Assembly: GCA_002999035.1 (NCBI GenBank)
Contig: CP027241.1
Location: forward strand, 1,801,001 to 1,865,000
Source of the DNA: Lachnospiraceae bacterium oral taxon 500
GTDB taxonomy: Bacteria; Bacillota; Clostridia; Lachnospirales; Vallitaleaceae
DNA length: 64,000 nucleotides
Direction: 5' to 3'
The notes under the pieces were generated by a model. It saw only the letters and a program-made list of their open reading frames with translations, was not told the DNA's origin and ran no database searches. This document shows positions 35,633 through 44,269 of this stretch, piece after piece. The position numbers and the translations under genes are program-made. How positions within the stretch are numbered: position 1 is the first letter of the stretch; the number at the start of each line of letters is the position of its first letter.

Positions 35633-36877
35633 ATGAAAAAAAAGAAAATGATAAAAACGGCCGGTTTGCTGCTTTTATGCCTGCTAATCAGCGCCTGCGG
35701 GAAAATGATTGCCGATGAGCCGTTTACACCGATGCCGAAAAAAGAGGATTTGAGGAGTACGAAGCAAAAACAGGCGGATAATAAGGCACAAACACCGGTT
35801 CAGGAAACGAAAAAGACACCGGAGCAAACTCCTCCGGATGAATCGCTTTCATCTGACCCCAATTTGGCATTGGCGGATATTGAAACGCTTTTAGCCGGAA
35901 TGAGTTTGGAACAAAAGGTGGGACAAATGTTTCTGGCCAGATGTCCAGAAACTGGAGCAGCCGAATCGTTAAAAAAATATCATTTGGGCGGTTATCTTTT
36001 ATTTGGCCGAGATTTTAAGGATAAAAGCAAGGAAGAAGTGATTGCGGTGATTGCCTCTTATCAGAAAGCGGCTGCTGTTCCGCTGTGGATTGCAGTTGAC
36101 GAGGAGGGCGGCGTGGTTAATCGGGTCAGCCGAAATCCGGCACTGCGGCTGACGCCGTTTGCTTCCCCGCAGTTTTTATACCAAAACGGCGGCTGGGACC
36201 GGATTAAAAACGATACTGCCGAGAAAGCCGAACTGTTGAAGTCCTTGGGGATTAACCTCAATATGGCACCGGTTTGCGATATTCCGGAAAAAGAAACGGA
36301 TTTTATCTATGACCGGGCGGTCAGTACGGATCCCCAGGTGGTTCAGGAATATGCGGGGCGCGTGGTGGCGGTGATGAATGAAGGAAAAATGGGGTCGGTG
36401 CTGAAACATTTTCCGGGCTATGGCAATAATATTGATACCCATACCGAGTTTGCCTATGATCAGCGTCCGCTGGAAACCTTTAAAACCCGTGATTTTTTGC
36501 CGTTCTTGGCCGGAATTAAAAATGGTGCCGGAGCGGTTTTAGTATCGCATAATGTGATGACAGCGGTGGATGACCGGATGCCGGCTTCTTTATCGGCGCC
36601 GGTGCATCAGCTTTTGCGCAAGGATTTAGCCTTTAAAGGAGTGGTTATAACCGACGATTTGATGATGGATGCTGTTAAAAAGCTGATGACGGAGGAAGAA
36701 GCAGCGATTTTGGCGGTATTGGCCGGAAATGACATGCTGTGCGCCACTTCCTTTGAAGTACAGGTGCCGGCAGTTATTGAAGCAGTCCGTTCCGGCCGGA
36801 TTCCGTCAGCCCAAATTGACGCCTCTGTCCGCCGGATTCTTTTATGGAAGCAAAGTTTTTTAAAGGCACAGGATTAG
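35633..36877 (+). CDS. Lipoprotein glycoside hydrolase family 3 (NagZ-like beta-N-acetylhexosaminidase)
   Basis: 414 residues. The lipobox is LISAC (Cys22 region) after a short hydrophobic segment, then a Lys/Pro/Thr linker to about residue 80. The GH3 TIM-barrel has GQMFLARCPE, GGYLLFGRDFKD, WIAVDEEGGVVNRVSR, VLKHFPGYGNNIDTHTE (the H/D motif of NagZ-type enzymes) and VVITDDLMMDAV, where the first Asp is the usual nucleophile. It should remove GlcNAc from muropeptides or glycans on the cell surface, in keeping with the wall genes in this window. No signs of damage. Confidence 0.87.
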   Translation: MKKKKMIKTAGLLLLCLLISACGKMIADEPFTPMPKKEDLRSTKQKQADNKAQTPVQETKKTPEQTPPDESLSSDPNLALADIETLLAGMSLEQKVGQMFLARCPETGAAESLKKYHLGGYLLFGRDFKDKSKEEVIAVIASYQKAAAVPLWIAVDEEGGVVNRVSRNPALRLTPFASPQFLYQNGGWDRIKNDTAEKAELLKSLGINLNMAPVCDIPEKETDFIYDRAVSTDPQVVQEYAGRVVAVMNEGKMGSVLKHFPGYGNNIDTHTEFAYDQRPLETFKTRDFLPFLAGIKNGAGAVLVSHNVMTAVDDRMPASLSAPVHQLLRKDLAFKGVVITDDLMMDAVKKLMTEEEAAILAVLAGNDMLCATSFEVQVPAVIEAVRSGRIPSAQIDASVRRILLWKQSFLKAQD

Positions 36878-36915
36878 GATTCGATTAAAGCCGGATTAGG
36901 AATCGCCGCCCGCCA

Positions 36916-36944
36916 TTGACAAGCCACCAGAAAAAAGCTATGAT
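36916..36944 (+). promoter_or_regulatory. Promoter upstream of the 37064 lipoprotein gene
   Basis: TTGACA (36916-36921) and TATGAT (36939-36944) with 17-base spacing. Confidence 0.75.
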
Positions 36945-37063
36945 AAAAATATGGATATTTTATTCAGCTTTTGTCCGGTGAAATGCTGCGCTTTTGGCAG
37001 CTTGTCTGAAAAAGAGAAAGCTGAGGTATTATTGACAGGCGAAAGAAGCGGAAAGGAAAAGAA

Positions 37064-38335
37064 ATGCGGAAGATCAGCCGAAAGGGCGAAAAGAAGAGAA
37101 CTTTGCTGAGGCAGAGTAAGGGCTTTTTTTGGCTGTGTCTGTTTTTACTGCCTTTGCTGGCCGGCTGCGTTCAGGAGAAGAAGGCTGAGGCTTCGGATTT
37201 CAAGGGGAGCACCGCAGCAGCGGAATCAAAAGCGGCGGATCCGGTTATGCGGGAGCGGAGCCTGAAAGCGCAGGAGCAAATCGGAACGGAAATAGACAGC
37301 ACACCGGTTACGGAGACGGAATTTCGGCCGGAACAGGCAGACGGAGAGCAAAAAGAAAAAAAATATATCCGGTCCGTTTATTTAAACGGCAATAAGAACT
37401 GGATTGCGCCGGTTTTTTTGCTGGGGTCAGAAGCCGCTGCCGCAGCGAATCGGGAAATCAGAGCAGAGCTTCAGGAAATTACGAAAAACAGCGGCAAAGC
37501 CGGGAAAATGCGGATAACATACCAGTCATGGGTTAAAGAAAATATATTGTCAGTTCTCATTCAAGCAGAAAACGGGACGGAAGCCGAGACCTATTTTTCG
37601 GCTTACAATTTTGACATCGGCACCGGAGAAAAACTGACGGTTGATCAGCTTTTGCAGACAGCGGGTATGGACTGGCAGGCAGCCGGAGAAATTTTTGCCG
37701 GTGAGCGGAAAGCGTATTGGCGGGCAGTAGCCGTTCAAAATGGCCGAATGCAGGACAGCTATCTGCCTTATGCGGAAAAAGAAATAGAAACCTTACGGAA
37801 CTTTTATGCGGAAGGCCGGTTGGCGATTGTTTTGGATGAAGATAAGCTCCTCAATTTACTTGTTTTTTTAGAGGATGGATACGGGGAATCCTATTGGCGG
37901 CTGTATTGCCTGACGACGAACCGGACAACGCTGCTGCAGCGCAACGCTTACGGCGGCGATTTTCCGGCGGTTGTGCTGGCTGATCCGAGTGCGGAGGAGC
38001 TGGCCAATGTCAAGATTGTTAAGAAGTTTTTGGAATCGTCCGGAGGTAAGAAAAAGACATATTTACTTTTGCCTTTGTGGGATGGTTTGAGCTTTGAGTG
38101 GAGCAAGAAAAATGCGGCTTTGGTCAGATCCGGGGCGGAAACCAAGCTGCTTTGGATGTCAGGCGAGCTGCCTGGTGAAGATACGATTTATATTGAATTA
38201 AACGCGGAGAATGAATCCGATGCCTATTATTACGGAGTTTTTCGCCAGTATGGAGAGAAGAGTATCTTTGAGCCAAAAGATTTTCGAACACTGAGTCAGG
38301 AAGAAAGAGGAATTTTATATCTGCCGGTACAGTAA
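37064..38335 (+). CDS. Hypothetical lipoprotein, possibly DUF4163/DUF3298-like
   Basis: 423 residues. An N-terminal basic stretch is followed by a hydrophobic segment ending in the lipobox LLAGC. The mature part begins with an Ala/Glu/Lys-rich linker and then a domain with FSAYNFDIGTGEKLTVDQLL, a phrase reminiscent of DUF3298 (the family of RsiV-type and lysozyme-binding lipoproteins), which I cannot confirm. The second half (YGESYWRLYCLTTNRTTLLQ onward) is unrecognised. It has its own promoter at 36916 and ends at a terminator shared with rpmB. Confidence 0.65.
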   Translation: MRKISRKGEKKRTLLRQSKGFFWLCLFLLPLLAGCVQEKKAEASDFKGSTAAAESKAADPVMRERSLKAQEQIGTEIDSTPVTETEFRPEQADGEQKEKKYIRSVYLNGNKNWIAPVFLLGSEAAAAANREIRAELQEITKNSGKAGKMRITYQSWVKENILSVLIQAENGTEAETYFSAYNFDIGTGEKLTVDQLLQTAGMDWQAAGEIFAGERKAYWRAVAVQNGRMQDSYLPYAEKEIETLRNFYAEGRLAIVLDEDKLLNLLVFLEDGYGESYWRLYCLTTNRTTLLQRNAYGGDFPAVVLADPSAEELANVKIVKKFLESSGGKKKTYLLLPLWDGLSFEWSKKNAALVRSGAETKLLWMSGELPGEDTIYIELNAENESDAYYYGVFRQYGEKSIFEPKDFRTLSQEERGILYLPVQ

Positions 38336-38346
38336 GGCCGGCAAAC

Positions 38347-38428
38347 AAAAAAGCGGGAATATCTTGCGCGGTTAAGCATAGCCTAAAATCTAATGCTTGA
38401 AAACCGACACAAGAAGCCCGCTTTTTTT
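38347..38428. terminator. Bidirectional terminator between lipoprotein gene and rpmB
   Basis: AAAAAAGCGGG (38347-38357) pairs with CCCGCTTTTTTT (38417-38428); CTTG/CAAG extend the stem inside. A and T runs flank both sides so it can stop transcription from either direction. Confidence 0.75.
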
Positions 38429-38487
38429 GATTCCCTGCCAAGGCAGTTTTTGCCTGAACGCCAAATCCGCTTTAATTGCCCGGCGGC

Positions 38488-38673
38488 TTATACTCTTTCT
38501 ACTAAGCCGGAACGCAATGCCTTAGTTGAAACATACATTCTCTTGACTTGTCCATCAATCTTAACCCGAACCTTCTGCAAATTTGATTTCCATTTACGTC
38601 TTGATTTATTGACGGCATGGCTTACCTTATTTCCGAATGCCGTAGTTTTTCCGGTGATCGCACATCTTGCCAT
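38488..38673 (-). CDS. rpmB: 50S ribosomal protein L28
   Basis: 61 residues: [20 protein letters not shown], then [20 protein letters not shown] and a C-terminal [24 protein letters not shown] precedes the start on this strand. L28 is usually monocistronic in Bacillota and it is so here; it is the only complete minus-strand housekeeping gene in the window. Confidence 0.97.
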   Translation of the reverse strand: MARCAITGKTTAFGNKVSHAVNKSRRKWKSNLQKVRVKIDGQVKRMYVSTKALRSGLVERV

Positions 38674-38838
38674 TTTCCCACCTCCTTGCTCTCAATCTAC
38701 ATAACTTCTATATAATATCAAAAAAAGCGCTAAATAGCAAGAAAAAAATTAAAATCCCTCAAAAAAAGTAATGGCTCCGGCAAGACATTTGTAATCTGCC
38801 TGCCGAACCGGAAATAAAATTTTTTTTAAAAAAAGGGG

Positions 38839-38867
38839 TTGACAATTTTCATTATATGGTATATAGT
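38839..38867 (+). promoter_or_regulatory. Promoter of the NatAB/YtrA operon
   Basis: TTGACA (38839-38844) and TATAGT (38862-38867) with 17-base spacing. Right after it GTTAGTTA-N6-TAATTAAC (38867-38888) is an imperfect inverted repeat that could be the operator for the GntR protein encoded in the same operon. The 38674-38989 gap has no gene. Confidence 0.7.
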
Positions 38868-38992
38868 TAGTTACACAAGTAATTAACCACTTAACGAAAT
38901 AACAAGTAAACCATGAGAATAATTAAAGCCGGTTCCGATACTGAAACAGCATGCGTTCTCAGTGGGGAAGCGGCATCAGGAAGGAGAAAATG

Positions 38993-39769
38993 ATGTTAGA
39001 AGTAAAAGATTTTACCAAAATATATAAGCTCAGCCAAAAGCAGAGAAAAGAAATGCGGACGGACGAGCACAACAAAATAGCGGCTAATCATATTAGCTTT
39101 CAGGCCCAGAAGGGTGAGATTTTTGGTTTGCTCGGGCCGAATGGAGCCGGCAAGACCACAACGCTGCGCAGCGTAGCAACACTCCTGGTTCCGACCGAGG
39201 GAGAAATTACCGTCGACGGTATCAATGTGGTCAAGGAACCGGATAAAGTCAGAAGTATGATTGGTTTTTTAACCAATGAAATCAAATTAGATGAGCATTT
39301 TACCGCGGAATATATGTTTGAGTTTTTCGGCCGACTGCGCGGTATGAGCAAGGAACAGATTGAAAAGCGGAAGCAGGAGTTATTTACTTACTTTCAAATT
39401 AATGAATATAAGGACAAAAAGATTGAGGAGCTGTCAACCGGCATGAAGCAAAAGCTGGCGATTGCCGTATGCATCATCCACGATCCGGAACTGATTATTT
39501 TTGATGAGCCGACCAATGGACTGGATATCATTACTGCCAGAGCGGTGACGGACTATTTGCAGGAACTGCGGACCCGGGGCAAGACGATCATTATTTCCAC
39601 ACACATTATGGGAGTGGCGGAAAAGATTTGTGACCGGGTGGCAATCATTATTCAGGGCAAAAAGATTGAGGACGGAACAATTCCGGAAATACTGGAACGT
39701 TGGCAAAGTGATGATTTAGAGGATGCTTTTTTCAAAATGTATGTGACCCACGGAAAGGAAGATAAATAA
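38993..39769 (+). CDS. natA: ABC transporter ATP-binding protein, NatA-like
   Basis: About 258 residues; ATG 38993 has better spacing to AAGGAG (38981-38986) than ATG 38990. Motifs: LLGPNGAGKTTTLRSVATLL (Walker A), ELSTGMKQKLAIAVCIIHDP (signature) and LIIFDEPTNGLDIITARAV (Walker B), with IISTHIMGVAEKICDRV (H-loop). The 40-residue insert before the first strand is typical of NatA-type proteins. With NatB it would extrude Na+ or another small solute. Confidence 0.88.
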   Translation: MLEVKDFTKIYKLSQKQRKEMRTDEHNKIAANHISFQAQKGEIFGLLGPNGAGKTTTLRSVATLLVPTEGEITVDGINVVKEPDKVRSMIGFLTNEIKLDEHFTAEYMFEFFGRLRGMSKEQIEKRKQELFTYFQINEYKDKKIEELSTGMKQKLAIAVCIIHDPELIIFDEPTNGLDIITARAVTDYLQELRTRGKTIIISTHIMGVAEKICDRVAIIIQGKKIEDGTIPEILERWQSDDLEDAFFKMYVTHGKEDK

Positions 39770-39770
39770 A

Positions 39771-40985
39771 ATGTTAAAAACAATTATCGATAAAGAATTA
39801 AAACGGATTTTTTCGGACCGGAGGATGGTATTTTCGGTATTTTTATTACCGGCGCTCAGCATTTTTTTGATTTATAATTTAATGGGTATTTTGGCCAGCA
39901 ACCGCATTAATGAGATTAAGGAGCATCAGGCCAGAGTGGCCGTTGTCCGCGCACCCGAATCTTTTCAGAACTTTTGGGCGGGCTATGAGGAAAAAGAAAA
40001 GTATGACCTTAGCTATGATACGCAAATCAGTGCCGAACTCAAAGAAATGGTCAGAAGCGGTGAAGTGGAGGCAATTGTTGAGTTCCCGGCTGACTTTGGC
40101 GAAAAGATGACGGCTTATGAGCGGGAGACGACACCGGACATTCATATTTATTACAATCCGACCGAGGATTATTCAGCTACAGCCAATCAGCAGCTGCAAA
40201 CTTCGCTGCTGAAAAATTATCAGGATGCTTTGCTTCAGGAAAGATTTGGTGATTTAAAAAAGATTAGAGCCTTTACCACCAACGAAGACTTTAAAAATAA
40301 GCCGCAGGAATATGAGATTAAAAATGAAAAGAAATCTTCCGGTTTTGGTATCGCTCAGCTTTTGCCGATGATGCTGTCGATTATGCTTTTTGCCAGCGCT
40401 ATGGGCATTGGCTTGGAAACGATTGCCGGGGAGAAGGAGAGAGGGACGATGGCGGCGCTCCTGTTGACACCGGTCAGCCGCAATACGATTGCCTTGGGCA
40501 AAATGATCAGTTTAGGGATATTGGCGATTATCAGCACCTTGACCTCAGTGATAGCGCTGGTGGCCGCATTTCCAAAATTAGCGGCTATTTCCGGCACTAT
40601 GCCAACCAACCTGATGTATGGTATGACGGATTATCTGCAAATATCTGTTATTCTTCTGTTGGAAGTGGGGATTTTTGTCGGGATGATTTGCCTGATATCG
40701 GTCCTTTCCCGCACGGTCAAAGAAGCAAGTACATATGTTACGCCGGCTTATATGGTGGTCATGATGGGAGCATTTGCAGCTATGTTTTCTTTCGGAAAGC
40801 CCGGACTTTATGTCTTTGCCATTCCGGTAGCCGGCAATATTTTCGCTTTGAAGTCGGCACTGAACTTTGAGTTGACATTGTCCCAGCTCCTGCTGACCTG
40901 CGTGGTTTCGCTAATCAGCATTGCTCTGTTGGTGCTGGCTACGGCGAAGGCCTTTAAGAGCGAAAAAATTATGTTTAACGCATAA
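39771..40985 (+). CDS. natB: ABC transporter permease, NatB/ABC-2 type
   Basis: 404 residues. One helix near the N-terminus (FSVFLLPALSIFLIYNLMGI), a large external domain of about 150 residues and five or six helices from residue about 195 (QLLPMMLSIMLFASAMGIGL, then GEKERGTMAALLLTPVSR, the ABC-2 coupling-helix signature). It starts one base after natA, so both act together in the membrane. Confidence 0.88.
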   Translation: MLKTIIDKELKRIFSDRRMVFSVFLLPALSIFLIYNLMGILASNRINEIKEHQARVAVVRAPESFQNFWAGYEEKEKYDLSYDTQISAELKEMVRSGEVEAIVEFPADFGEKMTAYERETTPDIHIYYNPTEDYSATANQQLQTSLLKNYQDALLQERFGDLKKIRAFTTNEDFKNKPQEYEIKNEKKSSGFGIAQLLPMMLSIMLFASAMGIGLETIAGEKERGTMAALLLTPVSRNTIALGKMISLGILAIISTLTSVIALVAAFPKLAAISGTMPTNLMYGMTDYLQISVILLLEVGIFVGMICLISVLSRTVKEASTYVTPAYMVVMMGAFAAMFSFGKPGLYVFAIPVAGNIFALKSALNFELTLSQLLLTCVVSLISIALLVLATAKAFKSEKIMFNA

Positions 40986-41101
40986 CTCAGTTTTCCGTAC
41001 TTGCCGGATATTTCGGAAATATGCAGTTTGCGCAGTCTGAATGTTCCGGCAAGGGAAAGAAAGAGATAAGAGGTGTATGACTTATGAAAGGAGGAGTTGT
41101 T

Positions 41102-41473
41102 TTGATTGATGAAAAGTTGACGATCCCGATTTATCAGCAGATCGCCAATGAAATCGAAGATATGATACTAAACGGAGAATTAAAGGAAGAAAGTCAAGCG
41201 CCGTCAATGAATCAGCTGGCCGATCATTACAAGATCAACCCGGCGACGGCCAGAAAAGGGCTGGAGCTGCTGACCAATGAAAATATTTTGTACAAAAAAA
41301 GAGGAATTGGCATGTTTATCAGCCTGGGCGCGGCTGACCGGATTATTCTAAGCCGCCGGGAAGCGTTTATGCAGGATTTTATCATTAAATTATTGGAAGA
41401 AGCGCAAAAACTGGGATTTAGCAAAGCGGAAGTTATTGCGCTGATTGAAAAAAGCGGAGAAGGAAGGAAGTGA
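41102..41473 (+). CDS. GntR family transcriptional regulator, YtrA subfamily
   Basis: 123 residues from TTG 41102, seven bases after AAAGGAGG (41087-41094); the ATG at 41084 lies on the ribosome site. The winged helix is PIYQQIANEIEDMILNGELK and MNQLADHYKINPATARKGLELL, followed by the short all-helical C-terminus that marks the YtrA subfamily (REAFMQDFIIKLLEEAQKLGFSKAEVIALI). YtrA-type regulators repress ABC operons of which they are part; here it sits between the NatAB and the YtrBC-like pairs. Hairpin CTTGCCGGA/TCCGGCAAG at 41000-41053 lies before it. Confidence 0.9.
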   Translation: MIDEKLTIPIYQQIANEIEDMILNGELKEESQAPSMNQLADHYKINPATARKGLELLTNENILYKKRGIGMFISLGAADRIILSRREAFMQDFIIKLLEEAQKLGFSKAEVIALIEKSGEGRK

Positions 41474-41477
41474 TAAC

Positions 41478-42350
41478 ATGGATCAGTCCTGTATTTTAGA
41501 AATCAAAGAATTGACGAAGCAGTTTGAAGAAACAATGGCGCTGGATCATATTAACCTGAAGCTGGAAAAAGGAAAGGTATACGGTCTGATTGGCCGTAAC
41601 GGCGCCGGCAAAACCACTCTGCTGAAGTTGATCGGTCGATTGCTTTTTCCGACCGAAGGAGAAGTTGCCGTCAACAGCGATTGGATAAAGGAAAAGACGG
41701 AAATTTCTTTTGGCCGGGCGTACAGTATTAAATATTTTTCCTATAAAATAAAAGATATTTTGAAAATTGCAGCGTTGTCTTGTCCGAATTGGAATGAGGA
41801 ATACGCTGGAGAATTAATTGAGCGTTTTGAGTTGAATACCAAAAAATATTATCACAGCGCCTCGGCCGGGATGCAGACGATGACCAGCTTAGTGCTGGCA
41901 CTGGCAGCTGATCCGCAGCTTTTGCTGCTGGATGAGCCATATATCGGGCTTGACCCGATTAACCGGGAAGTGCTGTATGACTTTTTGCGACATCATTATT
42001 TTGACGGCGAAAAAACGGTGGTCATCTCCAGCCATATGATTAAGGAGATTGAAGGCTATTTTGAACGGGCGGTTATCCTTGATAAAGGCCGGTTACTTTT
42101 AAATGAAGAAGTAGAAACTTTGAAAGAGCAGAGCTTTATTATTTCCGCCGATGCGGTGCTGGCCGGGGTAGTGGAGGAAAGCTGCAAGGTGCTGGATCGG
42201 GAGAGTCTGGGGCGGCGCAGCACTTATTATGTTTACGGGCGGTTAAGCGAGCAGCAGCGGGAACAAATTTTAGCCGGCGGCGGTGAGCTGCAGAGCATGG
42301 ATTTGCAGACTTTGATGATTAAAATGCTGACCCGGAAGGAGAGAATATGA
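41478..42350 (+). CDS. ABC transporter ATP-binding protein, YtrB-like
   Basis: About 290 residues from ATG 41478; the longer frame start at 41445 overlaps the GntR gene. Walker A is LIGRNGAGKTTLLKLIGRLL and Walker B LLLLDEPYIGLDPINREVL. The signature is altered: SASAGMQTMTSLVLALA replaces LSGGQ-type sequence, as is common in YtrB-like subunits. The H-loop is VVISSHMIKEIEGYF. It pairs with the membrane protein that overlaps it by four bases. Confidence 0.85.
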   Translation: MDQSCILEIKELTKQFEETMALDHINLKLEKGKVYGLIGRNGAGKTTLLKLIGRLLFPTEGEVAVNSDWIKEKTEISFGRAYSIKYFSYKIKDILKIAALSCPNWNEEYAGELIERFELNTKKYYHSASAGMQTMTSLVLALAADPQLLLLDEPYIGLDPINREVLYDFLRHHYFDGEKTVVISSHMIKEIEGYFERAVILDKGRLLLNEEVETLKEQSFIISADAVLAGVVEESCKVLDRESLGRRSTYYVYGRLSEQQREQILAGGGELQSMDLQTLMIKMLTRKERI

Positions 42351-43042
42351 GTTTAGCGGCACAATTTAAGATTTTATTCAAGATTATGAAATTAAAAGTG
42401 TTTTTAAGCGTGACGGCGATTTATACCATAATTTACGGCCCGATATTTAGCCTGCTGGGAAGAAAAGGATTAAAAGTTGCGATATTTCAAACTTTAGTAC
42501 AGATGATATTTTTTACATTCATATTTTTGGGCACGGCTTTCGGCTCGGGGATTTTATCTGCGTTTTATATGATGACTTCCTTCGGCTGGGAACGCAAGAA
42601 AATCTTTAAACTGTGGTCCAAGGCGATATGGCTTAATTTGCTGATCGGGGGGCTGGTGAGTGGCTTGCTGGTGCTGGTCGGGATTACCTTAAACGCGGAT
42701 ACCAGAGGGGCACTCAACCTTCTTCCGTGGCTGACCATTAATTGGATGGCTAAGCCCGGCGTGCTGGCGGCGATGCTGCTGTTGGGGATGGGCTGCAGTT
42801 TGCTGCTGATGCTGCTGATTGCTTTTTTCTGTGTGCTCGGCGGGCGATACGGCTGGCAGATTACAGTCGGGGCGATATTACTGGCACTTGCTTTATTCCT
42901 GGTGACTTTTGTGGCTAATATTAATATTTTAGTACTGACCGGTTGCTTTTTGTATCATTATTTAGCCGGAGTTTACGCGGCCTCAGCCCTGCTTTATACG
43001 GCCATTTATTTTTTGAGTCAAAAATTGGAGGTGAAAAGCTGA
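42347..43042 (+). CDS. Membrane protein, probable ABC permease of the YtrB-like ATPase
   Basis: 231 residues with about six predicted membrane helices (for example IMKLKVFLSVTAIYTIIYGP, LIGGLVSGLLVLVGITL, LAAMLLLGMGCSLLLMLLIA). The family is not one I can name with certainty. Its four-base overlap with the ATPase gene and position in a GntR-controlled operon indicate the permease of the second transporter. Confidence 0.72.
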   Translation: MSLAAQFKILFKIMKLKVFLSVTAIYTIIYGPIFSLLGRKGLKVAIFQTLVQMIFFTFIFLGTAFGSGILSAFYMMTSFGWERKKIFKLWSKAIWLNLLIGGLVSGLLVLVGITLNADTRGALNLLPWLTINWMAKPGVLAAMLLLGMGCSLLLMLLIAFFCVLGGRYGWQITVGAILLALALFLVTFVANINILVLTGCFLYHYLAGVYAASALLYTAIYFLSQKLEVKS

Positions 43043-43563
43043 TGAATCGGAATGTGGTCAGATATCTTTTTTTATCGGTCAGTATGCTATTGCTTGGCCT
43101 TAGCATTTGGTGGCTGGTGCTTCATTTCCAAAAGCCCAATCTGCGGACGGTTAAAATTGAGCAGGATTTTTATGGGGAAGTTCTTAGGCAAAAGGAAAAA
43201 GAGAAAGCCGAAGCGCCCATTCTCGTGGAAAACGAAGAGGAGTTTGCAGTTCATGAAAATGAGCGGGTTTATCTAACATTTCGCAAGGGCGGGCAGCTGG
43301 CAGGATTGATAGACAGCGGTAAGCTGACACTGCAAAATGCAGAGGGCATTGTCTTTGAACAGGATTTGCTGGCCGATGCTTTCAGCGGAGAAATCCGGCT
43401 GGCGGCGGGAAAGTACCGATTGACGGAAAAAGCGGTTATCAATCCGCAGTATTTTGCCAAGGTGGTTTGGCAGGAAGGACAAAGCATGATGCCCGGGGAA
43501 AAGAAAAGCGGCGGTTTTGAGCTTTATCCGGAACAGTATGAGCTGGTAATTCAAATTTTTTAA
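43042..43563 (+). CDS. Hypothetical single-pass membrane protein
   Basis: 173 residues from ATG 43042, which shares one base with the previous stop (TGATG); GGAGGTG lies ten bases upstream. An N-terminal helix (LFLSVSMLLLGLSIWWLVLHF) is followed by an extracellular part rich in Glu/Lys and beta strands (ENERVYLTFRKGGQLAGLID). I do not recognise it. Coupling to the YtrBC-like pair suggests an accessory subunit. The operon ends here before the tRNA promoter. Confidence 0.6.
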   Translation: MNRNVVRYLFLSVSMLLLGLSIWWLVLHFQKPNLRTVKIEQDFYGEVLRQKEKEKAEAPILVENEEEFAVHENERVYLTFRKGGQLAGLIDSGKLTLQNAEGIVFEQDLLADAFSGEIRLAAGKYRLTEKAVINPQYFAKVVWQEGQSMMPGEKKSGGFELYPEQYELVIQIF

Positions 43564-43581
43564 AGAAAATGAAAAAATGGG

Positions 43582-43610
43582 TTGACAAATTGGTCAAACT
43601 TTTATATAAT
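43582..43610 (+). promoter_or_regulatory. Consensus promoter of tRNA-Pro
   Basis: TTGACA (43582-43587) and TATAAT (43605-43610) are both perfect and 17 bases apart, about 31 bases before the tRNA. Confidence 0.92.
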
Positions 43611-43641
43611 GCTACTTGTCGCTGAGAAATCAGCTGACAAT

Positions 43642-43715
43642 CGAAGTGTGGCTCAGCTTGGTAGAGCGCTGCGTTCGGGACGCAGAGGTCGTGGGTTCGA
43701 ATCCCGCCACTTCGA
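43642..43715 (+). tRNA. tRNA-Pro (anticodon CGG)
   Basis: The acceptor stem is CGAAGTG/CACTTCG with discriminator A43715. The D arm contains GCTCAGCTTGGTAGAGC, the anticodon arm CTGCG-TTCGGGA-CGCAG with anticodon CGG, and the T arm GTGGG-TTCGAAT-CCCGC. CCA is not encoded. It has its own promoter and terminator. Confidence 0.95.
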
Positions 43716-43736
43716 CTTATTATATATTTGAGCTTT

Positions 43737-43772
43737 AAAGAGGAAATCTGCTTTCAGGTTTCCTCTTTATTT
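43737..43772 (+). terminator. Terminator of the tRNA-Pro transcript
   Basis: AAAGAGGAAA and TTTCCTCTTT pair around a 12-base loop followed by ATTT. Confidence 0.85.
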
Positions 43773-43775
43773 ATC

Positions 43776-43856
43776 GTTCAGGCAAGAGGCAGTGATGCTT
43801 AATGCTGGTATTTGCAATTTACCGCAAACGAATTGCAAGTGCATACCTGAAGGGGA
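43776..43856. repeat. Partial copy D of the nested-palindrome element family
   Basis: GTTCAGGCAAG at 43776-43786 equals the end of elements A and B. GGTATTTGCAATT and AATTGCAAGTGCATACC (about 43812-43853) form an imperfect hairpin. A full right end is missing (CATACCTGAA only), so it looks like a truncated or rearranged copy. Confidence 0.45.
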
Positions 43857-44074
43857 GCCGGTAATGAGTACAGCGCTATTTTGAACTTTCTAATTATTTT
43901 CTAATCGTTTCATAATAAGTATTTAACCAAATTCCACAATCAGCGGACGACTTTTGTAAATTGATTTGATATAATCAGCCTAAAGCATGAGAGATATTCA
44001 AATCAAAGCAAGTTCTTTGCTTTACCGCTTTTTTCTGGGCGCCAGCCATATCGGGGAATAAAAGAAAGACAAGC

Positions 44075-44226
44075 AGATAGTTATGCCTGATACGACCGGA
44101 AAGTTTACTTTCACGGGAAGTATCAGGCATAACTATCTATTTGCGTGAGTGAAAGCATTTTTCCGAACAGACTATATGAGCGCTGATGCGGAGAGAAAAT
44201 CCGTAAGGATTTTCTCGCACTCACGC
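44075..44226. mobile_element. Nested-palindrome intergenic element C
   Basis: A perfect 19-bp inverted repeat AGATAGTTATGCCTGATAC / GTATCAGGCATAACTATCT (44075-44093 / 44120-44138) surrounds GAAAG-TTTA-CTTTC. It is followed by ATTTGCGTGAGTG, then a perfect GAGAAAATCC-GTAA-GGATTTTCTC (44193-44216), with GCGTGAGTG (44143-44151) and CACTCACGC (44218-44226) closing the second part. The CAAGCAGATA left border and CTATTTGCG linker are shared with element B. The rest of the 43857-44269 gap has no gene; an extended -10 (TGGTATAAT, 44230-44238) probably starts the next gene. Confidence 0.65.
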
Positions 44227-44269
44227 TGAGTTTGTGGTATAATGATAAAACACAAACGGAGGATGCCTA

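Noticed and set aside
26555-44226. CRISPR array
   Set aside because: The repeats are few, widely spaced, in both orientations and lack regular spacers; no cas gene is present.
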